Both the position numbers and the translations under genes were made by a program. Positions 7,923 to 16,703 of a stretch of 64,000 nucleotides of DNA are shown here, piece by piece (the stretch's first letter is position 1; each line of letters opens with the position of its first letter). The DNA comes from an uncultured Clostridia bacterium. Lineage in GTDB: Bacteria; Bacillota; Clostridia; Oscillospirales; Ruminococcaceae. Location: the NCBI GenBank assembly GCA_944382845.1, contig CALWNN010000022.1, forward strand, positions 1 through 64,000, read 5' to 3'. Under the pieces are notes generated by a model. The model made no database searches, was not told where the DNA came from, and saw only the letters and a list, made by a program, of their open reading frames with translations.

Positions 7923-9035
7923 TCAGTACCACCAGCCGTCGTATTTCTTTTTATTCCCCTCGGCATTTATCCATACCCGCGGGAAGTAGATATCCTCGTC
8001 AGCTTTTTCTTTATATGATTCAACGAGTTTATCTATGTCGTCTGATGGTTTTACTCTTCTTGCGGTTATGACCCATCTGAGTCTTCCGCTTCCCGCTTCA
8101 TTCGTGCAGGTAGAAAGAGTTATATAGTCGTCGTCCTCGTTACATTCAATATCACTTGAATACCAACTTCTTTTTTCTATTTCCGATATAAAAGTTTCAA
8201 AAGAATGTTCGTCGTCAAAGTTGCGGTATCTCCAATAGTCAAACAGATTTCCGTTATCCTGATCCTCTTCAATGCTCGCAACGTAGCAGCCAATTATTAT
8301 GAATTTCTGGTTTCTCGTATAAAGCGTATCAAAGGAAATAATGGGATTCTGTTTTAAAAATTCAACTCCCGACTTGTATTCCGCAAGTCTTGTAAACATA
8401 TTTCCCAGACGCCTCATGTGATGACCGTAAAGCACAATATTGTCTGCATGTTCGGTAGCCGACTGAATTTTTATTCTCCAGTCCGCATAAATCGTTCCCG
8501 ATTCATTCCAGTTTCCGTCGAAGTTGTGGTGAAGATACCAGTCCTCTGTTTCGCCGTTTGAAAGCTCATACTGCTTTTCTGTCTGCATAACGGGATAATT
8601 TATTATCATATTCCCGTCCTCATCTAAAAAAGTAGGTATCTTTATCCAGCCTATAACATCGCTGTTTTCAGCCAAAAGCTGATCCCACTGTTCTCCTACA
8701 GACGTCCCGTTCTCTCCATCGTCGCCTGTTATTATCTCCCCCGTCTGTTCATCTTTTTCGGGAGGAACATAAACAACATCGTCATCAGGGAAAACAGGTG
8801 CAAGATCTGCTATTTGTTCCTGCCTTTCAACCTCTTTTGTGTCCACCTTGTAATAACCAAGCACGCCCTGCACCGAGATACAGAAGCACACAACAGACGC
8901 TGCAAAAACAAATTTTCTGATTATCTCTCCCGCTCTGTCGCCCTTCCACGGAATGAAGTATTTCAAAACCCTGACAAAGAAATTTTCATCCTTCTTCGGA
9001 GCTTTGCTTCCCGAAAGCTCACTTGCCATTGACAT
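7923..9035 (-). CDS. Class B sortase
   Basis: This is a 370-residue membrane-anchored transpeptidase with one N-terminal span (IIRKFVFAASVVCFCISVQG). The catalytic domain has the class B features: His in NIVLYGHHMRR, Cys in TLSTCTNEAG and the catalytic Arg in GRLRWVITARR. WIKIPTFLDEDGNMIINYPVMQ is the usual start of the barrel. Sortases attach surface proteins to peptidoglycan. I take ATG 9035 (gcggaggg 8 nt upstream) rather than upstream in-frame ATGs lying inside cinA. It starts one base after the cinA stop. No protein in the window shows an obvious sorting signal. Confidence 0.9.
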   Translation of the reverse strand: MSMASELSGSKAPKKDENFFVRVLKYFIPWKGDRAGEIIRKFVFAASVVCFCISVQGVLGYYKVDTKEVERQEQIADLAPVFPDDDVVYVPPEKDEQTGEIITGDDGENGTSVGEQWDQLLAENSDVIGWIKIPTFLDEDGNMIINYPVMQTEKQYELSNGETEDWYLHHNFDGNWNESGTIYADWRIKIQSATEHADNIVLYGHHMRRLGNMFTRLAEYKSGVEFLKQNPIISFDTLYTRNQKFIIIGCYVASIEEDQDNGNLFDYWRYRNFDDEHSFETFISEIEKRSWYSSDIECNEDDDYITLSTCTNEAGSGRLRWVITARRVKPSDDIDKLVESYKEKADEDIYFPRVWINAEGNKKKYDGWWY

Positions 9036-9036
9036 A

Positions 9037-9591
9037 TCATCCCTCCGCTTCATTTTGTCCACACATTTTTTCAACCATTTCAAGGGCTTTAAGCACCGTA
9101 AGCTGCCTTACCTTTTCTCGTGTCAGATTCTTTTCCTCTTTATAAAGTGCAAGATCTCTTACATCAACGATTTCTTTTCCGTTTTCGTTTTTAATAACAC
9201 ACACAAAAACGGTTCCAACAGGCTTTTTCTCTGTGCCGCCTCCCGGACCTGCTATTCCGGTAACAGCAACCCCTATTTGTGAACCTGATCTGCTGACAGC
9301 ACCTTTTGCCATCAGCCGAGCGGTTTGTTCCGATACAGCTCCATATTCTTCAAGGATCTCTTCGGGCACACCCAGAAGCTTCGTCTTTATACGGTTTGAA
9401 TAAGAGACTATTCCCATCTCAAAAACCTCCGACGCTCCCGGAACCGACGTTATCTTTTCGCAAAGCATTCCGCCGGTACAGCTTTCGGCGCAAGCTATAG
9501 TTACGCCCTGCTGATATAATAATTTTACTACATTCTTTGTTACAAAGTCAATAGTTTCTGTAACCAAATTGTCATTTTTAGTGTTCTGCAA
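9037..9591 (-). CDS. cinA: CinA C-terminal domain protein, nicotinamide-nucleotide amidohydrolase
   Basis: About 184 residues form a stand-alone CinA C-terminal (PncC-type) domain. Motifs visible are CAESCTGGMLCEKITSVPGAS, GIVSYSNRIKTKLLGVP and GVAVTGIAGPGGGTEKKPVGTVF. The enzyme deamidates nicotinamide mononucleotide to nicotinate mononucleotide in NAD salvage. The N-terminal molybdopterin-like domain of full-length CinA is absent. A strong aggaggt site points to TTG at 9591; an ATG further upstream (9627) lies before that site and is rejected. It is cotranscribed with the sortase gene. Confidence 0.9.
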   Translation of the reverse strand: MQNTKNDNLVTETIDFVTKNVVKLLYQQGVTIACAESCTGGMLCEKITSVPGASEVFEMGIVSYSNRIKTKLLGVPEEILEEYGAVSEQTARLMAKGAVSRSGSQIGVAVTGIAGPGGGTEKKPVGTVFVCVIKNENGKEIVDVRDLALYKEEKNLTREKVRQLTVLKALEMVEKMCGQNEAEG

Positions 9592-9758
9592 CAAAATCAC
9601 CTCCTGATTTTTGAGCAATCTGCACATGATTTTGGCTGAAATATTGTATGAAATGTTAACACAAAGCTTTTGTTTAACCTTTTCTGATGTAAAACCCTGT
9701 AAATTACTTGTAACTTTTTATATAAGAAAATTAAACTCTGCCGCATTATTAAACCAAA

Positions 9759-10934
9759 TCAGCAAGCGTCAATATTATAAATTCTTGTTTCGTGAACAGC
9801 CTTGTCAACAAGCTCTGAAAAATCATATTTTTCCTCTTCTGCTTCAACGTTTTCCAGAATCGGTTTTGTTTTGGGGTGCTTAGGTGTAAACACGGTGCAG
9901 CAGTCCTCATAAGGTTCGATTGAAGTTTCAAAAGTGCCTATCTTTCTTGATATCTCAATTATCTCCTTTTTATCCATACCGATAACCGGTCTGAAAACAG
10001 GCATTTTGCATACTGCGTCGGTACATACCATAGCCGCCATAGTCTGGCTTGCCACCTGAGCGATGCTTTCACCCGTCACAAGCGCCGATATGTCATTTTC
10101 ACCGCACAGCCTCTGAGCCACCCTCATCATTAACCGTCTCATAATGATTGTAAAGTATTCCTCACTGCAATTTTCCCTTATCTTTTCCTGAATTTCCGTG
10201 AACGGAACACAAAAAAATTTGATCTGTCCGCAGTATCTTGCCATAATGGAAGCCAGTTTTTCAACCTTCATTCTTGCTCTTTCGGAAGTATACGGCGGAG
10301 ATTCAAAGTGAACGGCGCAAAGATGAACTCCTCTTTTGGCCATCATGTATCCTGCAACAGGTGAATCTATTCCTCCCGAAAGAAGAAGCATAGCCCTGCC
10401 GGAGCTTCCTACAGGCATTCCTCCTGCACCGTCAACCTTAACAGCGTGGATATACGCTCCCTTTTCTCTTATTTCAACAGTAACTGTCACATTTGGATTT
10501 TTAACATCAACTGTAAGATGCGGAAACCTTTCCAGAATAATTTCACCCAGTCGGCTACATATTTCAGGCGACTTCATGGGAAAACGCTTATCCGCTCTTT
10601 TAGCCTCGACCTTGAATGTGTCGGCATCTTCCAGCGCTTCCGAAACATATTCAATTCCCTTTTCGGCTATTTTCCCAAAATCCTTTTCAACTTCCACCGC
10701 TCGGCAAAGCTTTGCTATTCCAAAGATTTTTTCCATGGCCTCCATAACAAGATCCATGTCGATATTCTCGTCCTCCGGCTGTATGTAAAGAGTTGACTGG
10801 GCGCGAAAATATTCAAACTGCCCGAATTTTTTGAGCCGTCTTTTTACATTCTTAACAAGCATATCCTCAAAAGTGTGCTTGTTTAATCCCTTGAGGGCGA
10901 TTTCTCCGTATTTAGCAAGAATTATTTCTCTCAT
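9759..10934 (-). CDS. thiI: tRNA 4-thiouridine / thiamine thiazole sulfurtransferase ThiI
   Basis: This is a 391-residue ThiI. It has an N-terminal ferredoxin-like plus THUMP region (about 1-165), then a PP-loop ATP pyrophosphatase domain with LLLSGGIDSPVAGYMMAKRG. Further on are LVTGESIAQVASQT and MPVFRPVIGMDKKEI. It activates U8 of tRNA by adenylation and inserts sulfur to make s4U. As in Bacillus, the C-terminal rhodanese domain of the E. coli enzyme is missing, so sulfur must come from a cysteine desulfurase. That gene lies immediately upstream (24 nt). Confidence 0.95.
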   Translation of the reverse strand: MREIILAKYGEIALKGLNKHTFEDMLVKNVKRRLKKFGQFEYFRAQSTLYIQPEDENIDMDLVMEAMEKIFGIAKLCRAVEVEKDFGKIAEKGIEYVSEALEDADTFKVEAKRADKRFPMKSPEICSRLGEIILERFPHLTVDVKNPNVTVTVEIREKGAYIHAVKVDGAGGMPVGSSGRAMLLLSGGIDSPVAGYMMAKRGVHLCAVHFESPPYTSERARMKVEKLASIMARYCGQIKFFCVPFTEIQEKIRENCSEEYFTIIMRRLMMRVAQRLCGENDISALVTGESIAQVASQTMAAMVCTDAVCKMPVFRPVIGMDKKEIIEISRKIGTFETSIEPYEDCCTVFTPKHPKTKPILENVEAEEEKYDFSELVDKAVHETRIYNIDAC

Positions 10935-10958
10935 GTTTCATACCCTTTCATTGCATCT

Positions 10959-12095
10959 TTATTTCTTAATTTTAGCAAGATTATTCTGAGCCTTTTTGAT
11001 TTCTGTAACAAGTGCGTCAATATCCTCTTTTGTGTTAAACTCACAAAAGCTTACACGTATAGTTGAATCAAGATATTTTCCGGGAATCCTGAAGCTTTCA
11101 AGTACCGATGACCTTTTGCCTTTTGAACAGGCCGAACCGCTTGAAACATAAATTTCTCTTGCTTCAAGATAGTGAAGAAGTGTTTCCGCCTTAATATTTT
11201 CTACCCCCACGCTTACTATGTAAGGAGACGAGTTTTCTTTACTGTTAAGTTTAATACCTTTACAACTTTCGAGTTTTTCAGCAAGGTATTTCTTCAATTC
11301 AAGCGCCTGCTTATAACGCTCATCAATTGTCAAGGATAATTCCTTTACAGTAGCTCCAAAACCTGAAATAAGAGGTACGCATTCGGTGCCGCTTCTGAAA
11401 TTCTTTTCCTGACCTCCGCCTATTATATAAGGAGCAATGCGTACTCCTTTTTTTACATACAAAGCTCCGACGCCTTTTGAGGCATGGACTTTATGACCGC
11501 TTAAAGAAATACAGTCTGCGTAAAGGCTTTTAACTTTAAATGGAATTTTCAGAAATCCCTGTACTCCGTCGCAGTGGGTTATACATTCGGGATACTTTTT
11601 CTTTATACGTTTAAAGGCTTCTGAAACGGGAAGAATATATCCTGTTTCGTTATTCACAAGCATACATGAAACCAGAAAAGTATTTTCATCAACGGCGCTT
11701 ATTATTTCCTCAGCCTTTATTTCTCCCTTTTCATCAGGAGATATTCTGACCACTTCAAATCCCGCTTTTTCAAGTTTGTCAAAGCAGTGGGCAACAGATG
11801 GATGTTCAACAGTGGTAGTTACCGCTTTTTTCTTTCGCTTGCCGAAATTTTCAGCCGCTCCGAAAATCACAGTGTTTGAGCTTTCAGTAGCGCATGAAGT
11901 AAAATAGATTTCTCCCATGTCGCAGCCAAGGACTGCGGCTATATTTTCTCTTGCTTCGTTTATTGCTTTTTCAGCGTCTATCCCAAGACGATAAAGGCTT
12001 GAAGGGTTTCCGAAGTTTTCACAAAGAGCATGATTTACTGCTTTAACGCAAGCCACTGATGGCTTTGTTGTTGCGGCATTGTCAAGATAATGCAT
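10959..12095 (-). CDS. Cysteine desulfurase (NifS/NifZ type) partnering ThiI
   Basis: This is a 378-residue PLP-dependent class V aminotransferase. The N-terminus MHYLDNAATTKPS is typical, the cofactor Lys sits in SLSGHKVHASKGVGALY, and the persulfide-forming Cys in the mobile loop SSGSACSKGKRSS. The enzyme removes sulfur from L-cysteine. Adjacency upstream of a rhodanese-less ThiI matches the nifZ-thiI pair of B. subtilis and suggests dedication to tRNA thiolation rather than general Fe-S assembly. ATG 12095 has aaaaggag upstream. A repeat copy begins just 21 nt upstream of the start. Confidence 0.92.
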   Translation of the reverse strand: MHYLDNAATTKPSVACVKAVNHALCENFGNPSSLYRLGIDAEKAINEARENIAAVLGCDMGEIYFTSCATESSNTVIFGAAENFGKRKKKAVTTTVEHPSVAHCFDKLEKAGFEVVRISPDEKGEIKAEEIISAVDENTFLVSCMLVNNETGYILPVSEAFKRIKKKYPECITHCDGVQGFLKIPFKVKSLYADCISLSGHKVHASKGVGALYVKKGVRIAPYIIGGGQEKNFRSGTECVPLISGFGATVKELSLTIDERYKQALELKKYLAEKLESCKGIKLNSKENSSPYIVSVGVENIKAETLLHYLEAREIYVSSGSACSKGKRSSVLESFRIPGKYLDSTIRVSFCEFNTKEDIDALVTEIKKAQNNLAKIKK

Positions 12096-12116
12096 GATAA
12101 AGCTCCTTTTAATAAA

Positions 12117-12310
12117 TTATAACCAAGTCGCCGATGTCCCCCTGCCGAGTATTCGGCAGGTCTGCCGCAGTATTCGGCAGGTCTGCCGCAGTATTCGGCA
12201 GGTCTGCCGCAGTATTCGGCAGGTCTGCCGCAGTATTCGGCGCGTCTGCCGCAGTATTCGGCAGGTCTGCCTCCTATAAGGCGGTTTCCGTTCAGACTTT
12301 CAATGGAGGT
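12117..12310 (+). repeat. Interspersed mosaic repeat, copy 3 (expanded palindrome array)
   Basis: Head ttataaccaagtcgccgatg is followed by six tandem 21-nt palindrome units, then gcctcctataaggc and a degenerate hairpin arm (ggtttccgttcagactttc). D, cassette and tail modules are missing. It fills most of the space between the cysteine desulfurase start and ypeB. In the remaining stretch to 12496 I see only AT-rich sequence and probable promoter elements. Confidence 0.88.
12149..12274. repeat. Six tandem 21-nt palindromic units inside repeat copy 3
   Basis: Units start at 12149, 12170, 12191, 12212, 12233 and 12254. Each begins gtattcggcaggtctgcc. Units 1-4 are identical, unit 5 has one base change (gcgcg for gcagg), and the last diverges at its end into tcc. 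The near-identity implies recent slippage or unequal crossover. Confidence 0.95.
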
Positions 12311-12496
12311 ATAATAGTCCGATACGCAGCGTACTGCGAGGACACAATTCTTTAATAAACACTCTGTGTTCATTATACCATATATATTAAAAAACTTCAA
12401 CGGAAATTTTTTAACATATTCAAGGCACAAAAAGTATAACCAAAGCTTTTCAGGCAATAATAATTTCAAAAGAAAATTGAAAGGAATTTTAAGAAC

Positions 12497-13837
12497 ATGA
12501 CTGTTACAAAACGAGGGCTTGTGCGGATAATTTCTTTTGCGATTGCAATTTCCGCATTTTCCTTAGCCGGAAATATCAGTCTTGCAAGCCGCAATAAAAA
12601 CCAGGCTCAAACCATAGAATACAGCTATCTTCGTGCGGTAGAGGATCTCTCCGCCGCCGCAGACAACATTACTGCGACCTTGGAAAAAGGGATATATTCG
12701 GGAACGCCTGAGATGTTGAGTTCTCTTTCTTCAAAACTCTGGCGGGAATCCACCGCTGCAAAGGCTGCCCTTTCTCAGCTTCCCACGGCTGAACTTCAGC
12801 TTGAAAACACATACAAATTTTTATCCCAAGTAGGAAACTATGCTCTTAGTCTTTCCGAAAAAGTCAGAGACGGAGAAAAGCTTACCGAGGATCAATACAA
12901 AAAGCTTTCTTCCCTGTACGATTTTTCCAAGGAATTTTCTGCGGATATGTGGGAGCTTGAAGCAAGAGCAAATAACGGTCAGCTTTCTTTAGACAAGGTA
13001 ACAGGCGCTTCGGAAGGACTTGACGAGGAAACTCCTCCCACTGTTACGGAGGGCTTTACCGATTTTGAAGAAGGTTTTGACAGTTATCCTACTCTGATTT
13101 ACGACGGTCCTTTTTCAGATCATATTCTCGAAAAGAAAGCACTTATGCTTGAGGATGCAGAACCCGTTTCTGAGGACAAGGCAAAAAGCCGTGCTGCTAC
13201 TGCGGCAAATCTTAATATGACGGCCCTTGACCTTGAAAGCGAAGAAGAGGGAGTTACTCCGTCTTACGTTTTTTCAGGAAAAGGTGTAACAGTAAGCATT
13301 ACCAAAAACGGCTGTTATATAAATTATATGCTTAAAAGCCGTCAGCCCCAGGCCGCTGTTATAAGCAACTCCACCGGAGTAAATCTTGCCCTTGATTATC
13401 TTGACAAGCTTGGAATTGAAAATATGACCACCACCTATTATGAGGCTTACGACAATGTTCTTACAATTAATTTTGCCTGCAAAGAAGGTGACGTTATATA
13501 TTACACCGATCTAATAAAAGTATCGGTAGCCCTTGACAACGGCGAAATTTTAGGTTTTGACGCAAGAGGTTATATTGTCAATCATACAGAGCGTAAATTA
13601 AAAGCTCCCGAAATTTCTGAAGATGACGCAAGAAATCTGTTATCTCCGCTTCTTGAAGTACAAAAATCCAGACTTGCAGTCATTCCTTCCGATTCACAGA
13701 ATGAGGTTTACTGCTACGAGTTTACCTGCACTGCACAAAACGGAAGAAAGGTGCTTGTTTATATCGATACCCAGACCGGAAAAGAAGAACAGATCCTACT
13801 TTTATTTGAGTCAGACTCAGGAGTTCTTACAATGTAA
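12497..13837 (+). CDS. ypeB: Spore germination protein YpeB
   Basis: This 446-residue protein matches YpeB. It has an N-terminal uncleaved signal/anchor (about 7-28), then the characteristic helical region with SYLRAVEDLSAAADNITATLEKG and WRESTAAKAALSQLP. PepSY-like beta domains follow from about residue 230 to the end. In Bacillus YpeB is made in the forespore and stabilises the cortex hydrolase SleB, usually from an adjacent gene. Here no sleB is adjacent. The nearest candidate is the SleB-type hydrolase at 6374-7801 on the other strand. The ATG has a gaaaggaatttt site. Confidence 0.88.
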   Translation: MTVTKRGLVRIISFAIAISAFSLAGNISLASRNKNQAQTIEYSYLRAVEDLSAAADNITATLEKGIYSGTPEMLSSLSSKLWRESTAAKAALSQLPTAELQLENTYKFLSQVGNYALSLSEKVRDGEKLTEDQYKKLSSLYDFSKEFSADMWELEARANNGQLSLDKVTGASEGLDEETPPTVTEGFTDFEEGFDSYPTLIYDGPFSDHILEKKALMLEDAEPVSEDKAKSRAATAANLNMTALDLESEEEGVTPSYVFSGKGVTVSITKNGCYINYMLKSRQPQAAVISNSTGVNLALDYLDKLGIENMTTTYYEAYDNVLTINFACKEGDVIYYTDLIKVSVALDNGEILGFDARGYIVNHTERKLKAPEISEDDARNLLSPLLEVQKSRLAVIPSDSQNEVYCYEFTCTAQNGRKVLVYIDTQTGKEEQILLLFESDSGVLTM

Positions 13838-13858
13838 CTTATTGTTTTATTATAATAG

Positions 13859-14107
13859 TATAACCAAGTCGCCGATGTCCCCCTGCTGATTATTCAGCGG
13901 ACCAGCCTCCTATAGGAGGCTGGGTTCCATTCAGTTTTTCAGTGGGGGTTTTAATCCCCCACTGAAAAACTGAGGAGCTTTGCTCCTCGGCGACAGATTG
14001 CAATCGTCGCAACGTGATTAAGCACAGCTCTGAAAGAGATGTATAGCTCTGAAAGAGATGTATAGCTCCGAAGGAGATGTAAGTATCAACGCTTTGCTCC
14101 GATTTAA
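13859..14107 (+). repeat. Interspersed mosaic repeat, copy 4 (full length, archetype)
   Basis: This is the most complete copy. It has head tataaccaagtcgccgatg, palindromes ctgattattcagcgg and gcctcctataggaggc, then a perfect 18-bp hairpin (13931-13948 with 13956-13973, loop ttttaat). ggagctttgctcc, D module gattgcaatcgtcgcaacg and three 19-nt tandem units (14026-14082, agctctgaaagagatgtat) follow. The tail is atcaacgctttgctccgatt. It begins 21 nt after the ypeB stop, and the remaining 14108-14228 shows nothing I can name. Confidence 0.95.
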
Positions 14108-14228
14108 ATTCAAATTAAAAGTTACTATATATAACTATTCAAAGCTATAATAATATTCTTATCACAAGCTCCCGGCGCCGAGAAATAGTTTTTATCAGAT
14201 AAGTATAGCCTAAGCTTTGTTTTGCACA

Positions 14229-14266
14229 ACAATAAAACTCCCCTTCCATAATGAAAGAGGAGTTTA
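14229..14266 (-). terminator. Intrinsic terminator after GH74 gene
   Basis: On the minus strand aaactcc pairs with ggagttt, with the inner bases tcttt...aagg extending the stem. A TTTTATTG run follows, 20 nt beyond the xyloglucanase stop. Confidence 0.75.
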
Positions 14267-14285
14267 TGTCAATTAATTATTGTTC

Positions 14286-16589
14286 TCATTGAACAGTAGA
14301 GTCATTTCCCATGATGATACCTCTGCCGTTGGTGGAAATGTAGCATCTTCCGAATGTTTTCGGGTCGCCTGAGATCCGTGAGTTTACATTTCCCCACTTC
14401 TGGGTATCGTTATTAATACGCTTCCATGTTTTTCCGTTGTCTGTGGAGCGGTAAACTCCGTTTCCGTCGGTTTCTGTGCTTCCCATTACAAAAATTGTCG
14501 GGTCTTCCGAACCGTCGGCGGGTTTGCCAAGTCCGATAGAAGTTACTTCTATCCCTGATGAAAGACCGATAAGTTCTCCGTCGTCAATGTCAAGGAAGTA
14601 TACTCCGCCTGAACCTGCCGAGATATAAAGTTCGCCCTCGGCAAACGGGTTTGCTTCAAACTGGAAATTTGTAAGCAGGAACTTTGTCATAAACTCAAAA
14701 TTCCTTCCTCCGTCACGGCTTACATAGAACGAGCCGTCCGATACTCCGTAGAAAATATCAGGGTTAACAGCGTCTGATTCAAGCTTTGAATCTCCGGGAA
14801 GTCCCTCGCACTTTGTCCAAGTCTCACCAAAATCTGTTGTAAGATAAGCCTCGGAGCCGGGCTGTCCGGGCATTAATATAAGAGTCTTTCCGTCTGTTGA
14901 AAGAACTGCCTGACCGCCGTCTGAACGTTCAAGCCCGTTAGGAAGGGACGCTACCTCCTGCCATGTATCTCCTGCGTCAAGGCTGTACCAGACGCCTTTT
15001 CCGAACGATGTGTCGGCAGTGGTCCTTACAACTACCTTGTAATTGTCCATACCGCAGTCTATTGAGGTAGATCTGAAATCTCCATAGTGCTCTTCGGGAG
15101 CAACTGTTGCGTCGTCGTGTCTGAATCCGTAAATGTCAGCCATAATTGAATACAGGTCGGGTGCGCCCTCCTCGGTATCCTTTGGCGAAACGAAATTGTC
15201 AATGGCCGTTTCTTCAATTCCCTCGCACATTACAGTCACATTTACCTTTTCTCCCGTACCCAGAGCTGAAAGGTTTGTTGTGCCGAAAATAGTAGCTCCT
15301 GTGCCGTACATTATCTCATCTGAATTGAACGGATTCATTGCAACTCCGGTCATCCACCAGCCGAGTCTGAGTTGTCCATGCCAGTCAAGCCACCGGGAGT
15401 CTGAAATATCAAGCTCATATTGATCCTCTTCGGTTCCCGGTTGCCAGAAGCCGACCCAGCTTTCTCCGCCGTCATGGGTAACAAGAACGTTGTCCACCTT
15501 GCTCCAAAGACAAAGAGTTGTTACAACAACCGTCTGCGGATCGTTTGCGTCAAGTGCAAGTCCGCTGTAACCGCAGGCGTATGAGATAGGGGGTGTAATG
15601 TCGGTCCATGTTCCGTTTGCAATGTTATATTTCTGGACATAACCTTTGGTAACGTTGTTAGGTCCTACCTTGTCGCTGAAGGTAACATAGAGATATCCGT
15701 CGGAAGATATTTTTCCTTGAATAGGCTTCATTTTCACATTGCCGGGGTCTATGCCTGCAAATTCCGGAGATGCGACGGCAGTCCAGCTTTCTCCTGCGTC
15801 GTCCGAGCGAAAAATTATTTCATCGCTTTCGCCTCTCGGTGCGCCGACAAAGATGGTTTTTGTAGCTTCTCCTTTTTGAGAGCTTGACTTGTCAAAGGCT
15901 ATCCATGTAAGACCAATGGAAAAATCGTCCTCTATGTAGCCTCCTGTTGTGGGGAATGAAGAAACGTTTTCCCATGTCCTTCCGTAGTCGTCAGACCTGA
16001 ATAGGCCGTCCATTCTTGAAGCAAAGTAGAGAATACTGTTGTCGTTGGGGTCGATCATAAGACGCTCTCCCGCACCTCGGCCGACTTCATTTCCGCCCAT
16101 AGCCGTGTCAATCTCAGCCTTTACCCAGTTTTCACCGTAATCTTCAGAAATGAAAATCGCACCGTTGCCCTGATTGGTGTATGTTCCCGTGGCAAGATAG
16201 ACTCTATTTGGTTCAATGGGGTCTGTGGCAATGCTTTCAATGCCCATATAGTTCCAGTCGTCGCCTCCCACAAAGTCGGTGATACATTCCCATCTGCCTG
16301 TTTCCTTATTCATTTTGTATGCGCCGCCGATGTCTGTTCTTGCGTAAACAAGCCCTTCCTCGGATTCGTTATAAATAATGGCAGGAACAAATCCTCCACC
16401 TACTATTTCAACGTTTCCCCAATTGTAGCCTGTATCGGTGTGTTCTGCATTGTAGTAGGTCTCGTTTTCCCAGCCTGTGCCATCTCCGTCAGAGCCGCTT
16501 GAGGACGAATCATCCTTCGAGCAGGAAGCAAGACAGCCTGCAATAAGCGCCGCCGATGTGATAACCGCAATAATTTTTGTAATTTTCAT
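14286..16589 (-). CDS. GH74 xyloglucanase, surface lipoprotein
   Basis: This 767-residue protein starts with a lipoprotein signal (two possible lipobox cysteines, C19 and C23) and a Ser/Asp/Gly-rich spacer. Two beta-propeller lobes with repeated S-D-G-x-x-W bladed motifs follow, as in GH74. The conserved VYARTDIGGAYK holds the likely catalytic base (D86). The ESDAVNPDIFYGVSDG segment in the second half corresponds to the conserved SDxxNPxxFY region with the catalytic acid. GH74 enzymes cut the beta-1,4-glucan backbone of xyloglucan. No dockerin or carbohydrate-binding module is present, so it is probably held on the membrane outer face. A LacI-type box lies about 50 nt upstream. Confidence 0.93.
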   Translation of the reverse strand: MKITKIIAVITSAALIAGCLASCSKDDSSSSGSDGDGTGWENETYYNAEHTDTGYNWGNVEIVGGGFVPAIIYNESEEGLVYARTDIGGAYKMNKETGRWECITDFVGGDDWNYMGIESIATDPIEPNRVYLATGTYTNQGNGAIFISEDYGENWVKAEIDTAMGGNEVGRGAGERLMIDPNDNSILYFASRMDGLFRSDDYGRTWENVSSFPTTGGYIEDDFSIGLTWIAFDKSSSQKGEATKTIFVGAPRGESDEIIFRSDDAGESWTAVASPEFAGIDPGNVKMKPIQGKISSDGYLYVTFSDKVGPNNVTKGYVQKYNIANGTWTDITPPISYACGYSGLALDANDPQTVVVTTLCLWSKVDNVLVTHDGGESWVGFWQPGTEEDQYELDISDSRWLDWHGQLRLGWWMTGVAMNPFNSDEIMYGTGATIFGTTNLSALGTGEKVNVTVMCEGIEETAIDNFVSPKDTEEGAPDLYSIMADIYGFRHDDATVAPEEHYGDFRSTSIDCGMDNYKVVVRTTADTSFGKGVWYSLDAGDTWQEVASLPNGLERSDGGQAVLSTDGKTLILMPGQPGSEAYLTTDFGETWTKCEGLPGDSKLESDAVNPDIFYGVSDGSFYVSRDGGRNFEFMTKFLLTNFQFEANPFAEGELYISAGSGGVYFLDIDDGELIGLSSGIEVTSIGLGKPADGSEDPTIFVMGSTETDGNGVYRSTDNGKTWKRINNDTQKWGNVNSRISGDPKTFGRCYISTNGRGIIMGNDSTVQ

Positions 16590-16635
16590 ATGCCTATATG
16601 CTTTTTAAAAAAGCTTTCCTCCTTCTTTTTATAAG

Positions 16636-16645
16636 ATAACGTTTA
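16636..16645. promoter_or_regulatory. Candidate LacI-family operator upstream of GH74
   Basis: The sequence ataacgttta lies 47-56 nt before the GH74 start codon. It shares aacgttta with the boxes upstream of the GH36 and GH130 genes. Assignment is by motif similarity only. Confidence 0.5.
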
Positions 16646-16656
16646 CAATATCAATT

Positions 16657-16692
16657 CAAAAGACAGCCGGAAATACCGGCTTTGTCTTTTTT
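16657..16692 (-). terminator. Intrinsic terminator after GH36 gene
   Basis: On the minus strand aaaagacaaagccgg pairs with ccggctgtctttt, with a small bulge, around the loop tattt. It separates GH36 from the GH74 gene, giving GH74 its own promoter region. Confidence 0.75.
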
Positions 16693-16703
16693 GCTCAGTA
16701 GTT

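Noticed and set aside
12149..12274. CRISPR array
   Set aside because: The units are contiguous 21-nt tandem repeats with no unique spacers, and no cas gene is nearby.
12035..12469. ORFs reading through the tandem units as cysteine- or arginine-rich repeat proteins
   Set aside because: Frames exist on both strands only because 21 nt is a multiple of three. There is no ribosome-binding site or family match.
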